A stretch of 11,181 bases of DNA. Source: Alectryocaccomicrobium faecavium (GTDB lineage Bacteria > Bacillota > Clostridia > Christensenellales > Aristaeellaceae). Location: positions 1-11,181 of the forward strand of contig DVOT01000263.1 of the NCBI GenBank assembly GCA_018713425.1, written 5' to 3'. The notes beneath the pieces are model-generated. The model searched no databases. It had not been told where the DNA came from and was given only the letters and a program-made list of their open reading frames with translations. A program made the position numbers and the translations under genes. Below are positions 6,846 to 11,181 of the stretch, piece after piece (position 1 is the stretch's first letter; every line of letters starts with the position of its first letter).

Positions 6846-7313
6846 CTACAGTTCCCCCAGCACGCGAAGAACGGTGGACAGCGCGCTATCCAGCTGCGCG
6901 TAGTCATCCGCCGAAACGGTACTCGACCAGTTCAGCACATGATCATATAGCACTTTTTGAATTTCGCGCAGTTTTTCGCGACCGGCGTCCAAAATATACA
7001 CATCCACCACCCGTCTATCGGCCTTGTTGCGCACGCGCTCCACCAGCCCGGCGCTAATCAGGCGATCCACCAATGGCGTGATGTTGGGCTTGGCAATGCC
7101 AAAACGGCGAGAAATCTCGCTTACCGACATGGAACCTGGTTCCTCAAGCATCGCGAGCACCTGTACATGCGAAAGCGGGATACCATATTCCGCCTGCATG
7201 CCATCCAAGCGAAGCATGCGCTTGCGCAGCAGGGGCATCACCTGGAACAATTTATCCGCTATGCTGGCAATCACAGCAGTATCCACACCAGTCATATCAT
7301 TCGTGGCATCCAT
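6846..7313 (-). CDS. MarR-family transcriptional regulator
   Basis: The 155-residue protein has the usual length and plan of MarR regulators, which act as dimers that bind palindromic DNA and usually respond to small phenolic or oxidative ligands. The winged helix-turn-helix spans about residues 46-110. It includes SVSEISRRFGIAKPNITPLV (recognition helix region), the DRLISAGLVERV helix and the wing motif ADRR (98-101) that is typical of the family. The flanking N- and C-terminal helices would form the dimer interface. GGGAGG lies upstream of the ATG, and a good promoter is at 7365-7393. It is transcribed towards the seven-module lipoprotein gene but is separated from it by a terminator, and it is divergent from the URO-D family gene. 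Either neighbour, or the regulator itself, could be its target; the sequence does not settle which. Confidence 0.93.
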   Translation of the reverse strand: MDATNDMTGVDTAVIASIADKLFQVMPLLRKRMLRLDGMQAEYGIPLSHVQVLAMLEEPGSMSVSEISRRFGIAKPNITPLVDRLISAGLVERVRNKADRRVVDVYILDAGREKLREIQKVLYDHVLNWSSTVSADDYAQLDSALSTVLRVLGEL

Positions 7314-7364
7314 CGAGAAGCATCCTCCCAGAATTCACCCATATGTGGTATGCAATCTGGTTTT

Positions 7365-7393
7365 ATGATACCTACCTTCCGAAAATCTTTCAA
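7365..7393 (-). promoter_or_regulatory. Promoter of the marR-type gene
   Basis: On the minus strand, TTGAAA (7393-7388) and TATCAT (7370-7365) are 17 bases apart, each five of six to consensus. The distance to the ATG at 7313 is normal for a short leader. Confidence 0.75.
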
Positions 7394-7400
7394 GAAATAT
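7385..7400. promoter_or_regulatory. Candidate operator overlapping the marR -35 box
   Basis: ATCTTTC-AA-GAAATAT is an imperfect palindrome with six of seven arm positions matching. It covers the -35 box of the MarR promoter. MarR regulators commonly bind such AT-rich palindromes to repress themselves. This is a guess from position and symmetry only. Confidence 0.3.
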
Positions 7401-7496
7401 TTGATGAAATAATCATTACATTTATGCGGAATCCCCTATTTCGAATGTGCAAGGAACCTTGTCCTTGTTGAATGGTTTGGAGAAAGATTTTTCACG

Positions 7497-7545
7497 CCGC
7501 GTTTCGCACAGATTGCAGGATGTCATTTCGCCAGCGAAAACGCGG
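7497..7545 (+). promoter_or_regulatory. Long inverted repeat upstream of the URO-D family gene
   Basis: CCGCGTTT (7497-7504) pairs with AAACGCGG (7538-7545). Inside, TTTCG (7526-7530) and CGAAA (7535-7539) form another short stem. It lies in the 298-bp gap between the MarR and URO-D family genes. That gap also holds the small inverted repeat CAAGG-AA-CCTTG at 7450-7461. These may be regulator sites or leader structure, depending on where transcription starts. Confidence 0.3.
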
Positions 7546-7585
7546 TTAAATTAACAAGTTCTCTGTGGTGTCCATGCGGAAATCG

Positions 7586-7594
7586 TGGTATACT
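7586..7594 (+). promoter_or_regulatory. Possible extended -10 promoter of the URO-D family gene
   Basis: TGGTATACT carries the TGn extension and a TATACT -10 box. No good -35 box is present 17 bases upstream (TGGTGT). Transcription would begin near the GGAGG site, giving a very short leader, so the assignment is tentative. Confidence 0.35.
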
Positions 7595-7600
7595 CCGCGC

Positions 7601-7605
7601 GGAGG
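7601..7605 (+). promoter_or_regulatory. Ribosome binding site that fixes the start near 7612
   Basis: GGAGG lies 6 bases before ATG 7612 and 9 bases before ATG 7615. This rules against the in-frame upstream GTG at 7585, which has no such site and sits inside the candidate -10 region. Confidence 0.75.
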
Positions 7606-7611
7606 TGCGAA

Positions 7612-8544
7612 ATGATGACGCCAAAAGAACGAATGATCGCCGCGCTAAACCGCAAAATTCCCGATCGCGTGCCCACCTTTGAGCTAGAATTCCAGCTGGC
7701 CGACGAATTGATGGGGCGCGATTTTCTGCATGAAGAAGACATGAAAAACGATTCCCCCAAGGAGCGCGAACGCAAGCTGGCCGAAAACGCCGAATATCTG
7801 CTCCAGGTGTATGAGCGGCTGGAACACGACGCCATTTGCATCCAATATTTGAGCGAAGCGTCCACCATTGAGACCATCCGGCGGCTGCGCCAGCTCTCCG
7901 GCGACCGGTACATGCTGCTCGCGCACGGCGATGGCACCTTCGCCATTCCCGATGGCGCGGGCCTGGAAGAATTCGTTTATAAAATCGCCGACGAACCGGA
8001 AGAGGTACACCGCGAGGCGCGCGCCATGTGCGACCAAGCCATCGCGCACGACCGCAAGCTGCTGGACGCGGGGCTGGACGGTTTCATCCTGTGCAGCGAC
8101 TATTGCTTCAACCAGGGGCCGTTCCTTTCCCCCAAAATGTTTGCCGAGTTTATCGCCCCCTATCTCGCGGAAATCATCGCGGCCATCCGCAAGGAAGGCG
8201 GTTATGCGATCAAGCACACGGACGGCAACATCATGCCCATCATCGACCAACTGGTGGACGCGAACCCGCACGCGCTGCACTCGCTCGACCCCATGGCCGG
8301 CGTGGATATCGCCGAAGTGAAGCGGCTATATGGCGATAGAATCGCCCTGTGCGGCAATGTGCATTGCGCGGCCATGCAAACGGGCACCGTGGAAGAAGTG
8401 ACCGCTTCGGCGGAGTATTGCCTCACGCACGCCAAACCCGGCGGCGGTTACATCTATTGCACGAGCAACATCCCCTTCAAAGGGCTCCCGCTCGAGCGGT
8501 ATCTGCTGGTGCTGGACATCTGGAAACGCATGCGCGATTATTGA
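7612..8544 (+). CDS. Uroporphyrinogen decarboxylase (URO-D) family protein, methyltransferase-like
   Basis: The 310-residue protein begins MMTPKERMIAALNRKIPDRVP, the typical opening of the URO-D superfamily branch that includes MtaA-like cobamide methyltransferases. Later hallmarks are GLDGFILCSDY (154-164), YAIKHTDGN with His202 and Asp204, LHSLDPMAGVDIAEVK (222-237), ALCGNVHC with Cys247 and Cys252, and a C-terminal GGGYIYCTSN. The Arg-rich substrate motif near the N-terminus of true HemE is missing, so haem synthesis is unlikely. Methyl transfer to or from a corrinoid or thiol, with a His/Cys metal site, is more plausible. No corrinoid protein or methyltransferase partner is adjacent, so the substrate is unknown. 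ATG 7612 or 7615 are both possible starts. The gene is monocistronic as far as can be seen. Confidence 0.85.
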   Translation: MMTPKERMIAALNRKIPDRVPTFELEFQLADELMGRDFLHEEDMKNDSPKERERKLAENAEYLLQVYERLEHDAICIQYLSEASTIETIRRLRQLSGDRYMLLAHGDGTFAIPDGAGLEEFVYKIADEPEEVHREARAMCDQAIAHDRKLLDAGLDGFILCSDYCFNQGPFLSPKMFAEFIAPYLAEIIAAIRKEGGYAIKHTDGNIMPIIDQLVDANPHALHSLDPMAGVDIAEVKRLYGDRIALCGNVHCAAMQTGTVEEVTASAEYCLTHAKPGGGYIYCTSNIPFKGLPLERYLLVLDIWKRMRDY

Positions 8545-8567
8545 CGCAAAAACGCTCCCCAAACGCA

Positions 8568-8609
8568 AGCCTTCCGGCGCGAAAACCAAACGCGCCGGAA
8601 GGCTATTTT
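8568..8609. terminator. Terminator between convergent URO-D and flavin reductase genes
   Basis: A 14-bp perfect stem, AGCCTTCCGGCGCG (8568-8581) and CGCGCCGGAAGGCT (8591-8604), has a 9-base A-rich loop. On the plus strand it is followed by ATTTT. It fills the 64-bp gap between the two stop codons and probably serves both genes. Confidence 0.85.
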
Positions 8610-9118
8610 CAAGATTCTTTTATATAGGTGGGTGCGTTCTTGGAAGTTTTGCCCTTGATGACGTTGTGGTAATACGCATAAGTCATGGGCGCGGCTTTCT
8701 GGATGCGCTCGGCGGCCACTACCTTGCCCAGGAACACCGTATGCGTCTCCGTTTCCATCTTTTGCACCACTTCGCACACGAAATACCCGCACGCGTCGTT
8801 CAGCACCTGTAGACCATCCACTTCACGCGTGTCAAACCCCGCGAATTTGTCAAAATCGCGCCCACTGCGGAAGCCAAATGTGCCGATGATCAAAGGCTTC
8901 GAAGATTCCGCCAGGATGGAAACGGCGAATTTCCCCGTTTTTTCAATGCACGCGTGCGTGTGATTCACATGGTTCACGCTCACAGCCACTGTGGCGGGCT
9001 CCGCCGTCACCTGCATCACGGAATTTGCGGTGCAACCGGTGGAACGCCCTTTTTCTTCATCGTAGGCGGAAACGACGTACACGCCATAGGACATATCAAA
9101 GAATACCGTTGGATCCAT
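8609..9118 (-). CDS. Flavin reductase-like (flavoredoxin type) FMN-binding protein
   Basis: The 169-residue protein fits the flavin reductase-like split-barrel family: MDPTVFFDMSYGVYVVSA, then GCTANSVMQVTAEPATVAVS (FMN-binding segment, about 28-47), NHTHACIEKTGKFAVSIL, GFRSGRDFDKFAGF and CGYFVCEVV. In anaerobic Clostridia the close relatives pass electrons to or from rubredoxin or oxygen-detoxifying flavodiiron proteins. The C-terminus MTYAYYHNVIKGKTSKNAPTY resembles the junction that, in two-domain high-molecular-weight rubredoxins (Hrb-type), leads into a rubredoxin domain. Here the protein ends soon after, so it would need a separate partner. GAGGAGG lies 7 bases before the ATG. The gene follows the C39 protease gene in the same direction after 115 bp. 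The exact redox partner is not shown. Confidence 0.88.
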   Translation of the reverse strand: MDPTVFFDMSYGVYVVSAYDEEKGRSTGCTANSVMQVTAEPATVAVSVNHVNHTHACIEKTGKFAVSILAESSKPLIIGTFGFRSGRDFDKFAGFDTREVDGLQVLNDACGYFVCEVVQKMETETHTVFLGKVVAAERIQKAAPMTYAYYHNVIKGKTSKNAPTYIKES

Positions 9119-9175
9119 ACAAAAGCCTCCTCATCGATTCAAATTTCCCAATGATACCGCGCTGGCACGCCAAAC

Positions 9176-9218
9176 GCGCGGCATAAAACCACATTTTGTA
9201 ATTTACCCCATGCCGCGC
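9176..9218. repeat. Inverted repeat between the protease and flavin reductase genes
   Basis: A perfect 9-bp pair, GCGCGGCAT (9176-9184) and ATGCCGCGC (9210-9218), encloses 25 AT-rich bases. It begins 16 bp past the protease stop codon on the minus strand. No T tract follows on that strand, so it is a weak terminator candidate; it could instead be a regulator site for the flavin reductase gene. Confidence 0.4.
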
Positions 9219-9233
9219 CGCCTGAACCAAAAC

Positions 9234-9905
9234 TCAGCGCAACTGGAGAAAGCAAAATGGCTCTTTGGTCTTTCCCTCAGAAATCAACGTTTCCACAGGG
9301 AAAGCCAGCGTGGACATCAGCCGGCTGTTGGGGTCGTTCACCAGCACTTTCCCATCTTCCGTTGCGCCCACGAGCAAAATATAGTGCCCGCTATTTTCGG
9401 TGAACATTCCTGTGTTCATGTGCGCGATGATCAAGTTGCCTTCGCGCAGCCAGCGCAATATGCGGGATTCGCTCCCGCTGCGCCATTCGGTGCGCAGGTT
9501 GAAAATGCGGGCGATGTTCGAAAGCGCTGTATGGCCAAGCCCATCGCCGCCATACATGCCTTCGTCGACCGCGTATTGAAACAGCGCGTCCGGCGTGGCG
9601 CGGGAGGCGTCTTCCTTATGGTAATACTGAATCGCCATGGCCAGGCTGGTGGTGCCGCAACCGCTGGTGAGCACGGAACGCGGCTCCCCGTCGATCGTTA
9701 CAACGGTTTCCGGATAATCGAATTGAAACAACAACGGCACATCCATGCGGCCGCTCGCGTCCGCCGCCACCACAACCCCCGACCAGCCGGAAGGGGTAAA
9801 ATTGGGAAACGGCGCAAAATGCGGCTGCGAAAGCGAGTTGCCCGCCATCAGCAAACTCAACAGCACCCCAAGCAAGGGAATCTGGCGCAAAAATGGTATT
9901 AGCAT
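9234..9905 (-). CDS. C39-like family 2 cysteine peptidase, exported or membrane-anchored
   Basis: The 223-residue protein has a hydrophobic N-terminus (about residues 8-21), which should act as a signal peptide or anchor. A papain-like C39_2 domain follows. Its expected catalytic residues are visible: Cys83 in SGCGTTSLAMAIQYY, His174 in GHYILLVGA, and Asn190/Asp191 in LVNDPNSR. The segment VPLLFQFDYPET before the Cys is also typical. Most relatives have SGCGPT; here Thr replaces Pro. C39 peptidases cut peptides at double-glycine sites in bacteriocin exporters, but the stand-alone C39_2 family is broader and its substrates are mostly unknown. No transporter or bacteriocin precursor gene is next to it. 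AGGAG lies 7 bases before the ATG, and a consensus promoter is upstream. The fold is confident, the substrate unknown. Confidence 0.85.
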   Translation of the reverse strand: MLIPFLRQIPLLGVLLSLLMAGNSLSQPHFAPFPNFTPSGWSGVVVAADASGRMDVPLLFQFDYPETVVTIDGEPRSVLTSGCGTTSLAMAIQYYHKEDASRATPDALFQYAVDEGMYGGDGLGHTALSNIARIFNLRTEWRSGSESRILRWLREGNLIIAHMNTGMFTENSGHYILLVGATEDGKVLVNDPNSRLMSTLAFPVETLISEGKTKEPFCFLQLR

Positions 9906-9934
9906 ACGCGTTCTCCTGAAATAGTTTTGTCATG

Positions 9935-9963
9935 ATTATACGAAAATTTTCCAGATATGTCAA
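9935..9963 (-). promoter_or_regulatory. Consensus sigma-A promoter of the C39 peptidase gene
   Basis: On the minus strand, TTGACA (9963-9958) and TATAAT (9940-9935) are both perfect consensus boxes with a 17-base spacer. The leader to the ATG at 9905 would be about 25 nt. Strong constitutive expression would be expected unless a repressor acts here. Confidence 0.9.
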
Positions 9964-9977
9964 CGGCGAATTGACAT
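9957..9977. promoter_or_regulatory. Inverted repeat formed by the two divergent -35 boxes
   Basis: ATGTCAA-CGGCGAA-TTGACAT has perfect 7-bp arms around a 7-base centre. The arms contain both -35 boxes. The symmetry may simply reflect two consensus promoters placed back to back, or it may also serve as an operator. Confidence 0.5.
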
Positions 9978-10000
9978 TTAACATTGATTTGTGCTATAGT
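9971..10000 (+). promoter_or_regulatory. Sigma-A promoter of the fructokinase gene
   Basis: TTGACA (9971-9976, perfect) and TATAGT (9995-10000, five of six) are 18 bases apart, with a TGC extension just before the -10. The ATG lies 46 bases downstream of the -10 box, after GGAGGAGGG. Confidence 0.85.
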
Positions 10001-10045
10001 GTGTAGGCAACAAGGTGCGCTATCATACAGGAGGAGGGCTTTGCT

Positions 10046-10927
10046 ATGCTGTTGGGCTCTATGGAAGCAGGCGGCACCAAAATGGTGCTCTGCATTGGCG
10101 ATGAGGAACAACATATTTTTGAGCGGGAAACGATTTCCACCACCTCGCCGGAAGAAACCATGGAAAAAATCCTCGCCTTTTTTCAGGGTAAGGGCATTCG
10201 CGCGCTGGGAATCGGTTCGTTTGGCCCGCTGGATTTGAATCGCAGGAGTTCGACTTATGGCTATATCACCACCACGCCCAAAACTCTGTGGCGCAATTTC
10301 CCCTTGCTTCCCCAGCTCCGCTCGGCGCTGCGCGTGCCCGTAGAAATCGACACCGATGTCAACGCCGCCGCGCTCAGCGAATACGCTCTTGGAGCGGCAC
10401 AGGGCTTTAACAGCTGCCTATATGTAACGGTGGGAACAGGCATCGGCGGCGGCCTCATTGCGGAAGGCAATCTCGTGCATGGCCTTGTGCATCCGGAGTT
10501 TGGCCACATGTTGCTGCGCGTTTCGGCGGACGATCCCATGCCGGACGGCGTGTGCCCCTACCATAAAGGCTGTCTGGAAGGCCTGGCTTGCGGCCCGGCC
10601 ATTGAAGCGCGTTGGGGCAAAAAACCGTCCCTGCTGCCGGAGGGCCACAAAGCGTGGGAACTGGAAGCCGAGTACCTGGCGCAAATGTGTGCCAACGCAA
10701 TCTTCTGCATTTCGCCGGAATGCATCGTGTTGGGCGGCGGTGTTATGCGGCAAACCCATTTGTTCCCGATGATCCGCGCGCGCACGCTCGACCTGCTCAA
10801 AGGATATGTGCAGCATCCGCGCGTTCTCTCCGGCATGGAGGACTATATCGTCCCCCCCGCACTGGGCGAAAACAGCGGCATCGTTGGCGGTCTCTTATTG
10901 GCCAAGCGCGCGTTCCAAGGACTGTAA
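10046..10927 (+). CDS. scrK: ROK-family fructokinase
   Basis: This 293-residue sugar kinase closely fits the zinc-containing ROK fructokinases of Firmicutes (YdhR/GmuE type), which phosphorylate fructose to fructose 6-phosphate with ATP. It has the N-terminal phosphate-binding motif SMEAGGTK (5-12), SFGPLDL (58-64), the catalytic Asp104 in IDTDVNAAALSE, the second ATP motif VGTGIGGG (129-136), HPEFGHM (149-155), and the zinc motif CPYHKGCLEGLACGPAIEARWG with Cys170, His173 and Cys176 plus His154. The C-terminal ECIVLGGGVM (225-234) is also standard. Length and ends look complete. GGAGGAGGG lies 7 bases before the ATG. It stands alone, without sugar transporter or hydrolase genes beside it in this window. 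Specificity for fructose is inferred from the subfamily; mannose is a possible alternative substrate. Confidence 0.93.
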   Translation: MLLGSMEAGGTKMVLCIGDEEQHIFERETISTTSPEETMEKILAFFQGKGIRALGIGSFGPLDLNRRSSTYGYITTTPKTLWRNFPLLPQLRSALRVPVEIDTDVNAAALSEYALGAAQGFNSCLYVTVGTGIGGGLIAEGNLVHGLVHPEFGHMLLRVSADDPMPDGVCPYHKGCLEGLACGPAIEARWGKKPSLLPEGHKAWELEAEYLAQMCANAIFCISPECIVLGGGVMRQTHLFPMIRARTLDLLKGYVQHPRVLSGMEDYIVPPALGENSGIVGGLLLAKRAFQGL

Positions 10928-10930
10928 ACT

Positions 10931-10989
10931 ATATAAAAAATCCCTGGTCACCGCGATTGGTGACCGGGGATTCAGAGTATTGACAAAGT
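10931..10989 (+). repeat. Dispersed repeat copy B: hairpin plus CAGAGTATTGACAAAGT
   Basis: AATCCCTGGTCACC (10939-10952) and GGTGACCGGGGATT (10959-10972) form a 14-bp stem with one G:T pair and a 6-base loop. The hairpin runs directly into CAGAGTATTGACAAAGT (10973-10989). It can act as a terminator for the fructokinase gene, although its T tract (TTTTTT) lies on the minus-strand side. It shares its plan and its 17-mer with copy A at 188-253. Confidence 0.6.
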
Positions 10990-11181
10990 CAAAATTTCAT
11001 TCAAGACTATTGCATGTTTTGTGCTTAATGAGTCGCCAATTCTGCCGCAGCTTTGCTGACGACGTGAGGAAACAACCCCTCAGTCGGCTAGCGCCGACAG
11101 CTCCCCTTTGCGAAAGGGGAGCCTTTTGGAAAGTGCTACATCGACGGAAATAGCATCAACCAAATATCATTGTACAAAGCA
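10990..11181. other. Gene-free right end apart from the repeats
   Basis: The stretch after the fructokinase hairpin has no open frame with a ribosome site or recognisable product. It is AT-rich at 10990-11030 and then holds the double-hairpin element. The last 54 bases show nothing I can name. Confidence 0.5.
11066..11127. repeat. Dispersed intergenic double-hairpin repeat (CCCCTCAGTC...AGCTCCCCTTT type)
   Basis: This element holds GAGG...CCTC, the stem GTCGGC-TAGC-GCCGAC (11083-11098), and the perfect 10-bp stem GCTCCCCTTT-GCG-AAAGGGGAGC (11100-11122) followed by CTTTT. I recall near-identical sequences with a variable first stem recurring between genes of many gut Clostridia, though I cannot check that here. 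The second stem with its T run could terminate plus-strand transcription. Confidence 0.6.

Noticed and set aside
7585..7611. The upstream GTG start of the URO-D family protein
   Set aside because: The family begins at MTPKER; GGAGG lies just before ATG 7612, and the GTG falls in the candidate promoter.
10980..11008. TTGACA in the copy B repeat as a promoter -35 box
   Set aside because: No acceptable -10 box lies 16-18 bases downstream in either copy of the repeat, and no gene follows in the window.

Overview
The window looks like chromosomal DNA from a GC-rich, anaerobic Gram-positive bacterium, most likely a gut-type member of the Clostridia (Bacillota). The support is indirect. There are consensus sigma-A type promoters and strong GGAGG-type ribosome sites, a lipobox lipoprotein, LysM and peptidoglycan-binding wall modules, a flavoredoxin-like flavin reductase, and dispersed intergenic hairpin repeats of a kind I associate with gut Clostridia. 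No rRNA, tRNA, CRISPR array, phage or transposase gene is visible.

Layout from left to right. Bases 1-253 hold no convincing gene, only short inverted repeats and a GC-rich repeat-like stretch. A large minus-strand gene (254-2689) encodes an unusual membrane protein: a YDDRG pentapeptide tract, two membrane helices, a Ser/Thr/Pro linker and nine copies of a small His/Cys module that probably binds metal. A divergent promoter region (about 2690-2949) leads into a plus-strand pair, a triple-LysM protein (2950-3453) and the adenine DNA glycosylase MutY (3478-4527). A strong hairpin separates mutY from a convergent minus-strand gene for a lipoprotein made of seven peptidoglycan-binding domains (4609-6744). 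Upstream of that lies a MarR-type regulator (6846-7313), which has its own promoter and a clear intrinsic terminator.

A uroporphyrinogen-decarboxylase/corrinoid-methyltransferase family protein (7612-8544, plus) diverges from marR. It converges on a flavin reductase-like protein (8609-9118, minus) across a 14-bp hairpin. Next come a C39-like papain-fold protease (9234-9905, minus) and a ROK-family fructokinase (10046-10927, plus). These last two are transcribed divergently from near-perfect back-to-back promoters whose -35 boxes form an inverted repeat. The final 250 bases contain a hairpin and dispersed repeats but no gene.

The genes do not form one pathway. Several concern the cell surface (nine-module protein, LysM protein, seven-module lipoprotein, C39 protease). 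The others are repair (MutY), regulation (MarR) and metabolism (URO-D family protein, flavin reductase, fructokinase). The most unusual items are the nine-module His/Cys membrane protein and a dispersed repeat (hairpin followed by CAGAGYATTGACAAAGT) found just downstream of a gene near each end of the window.
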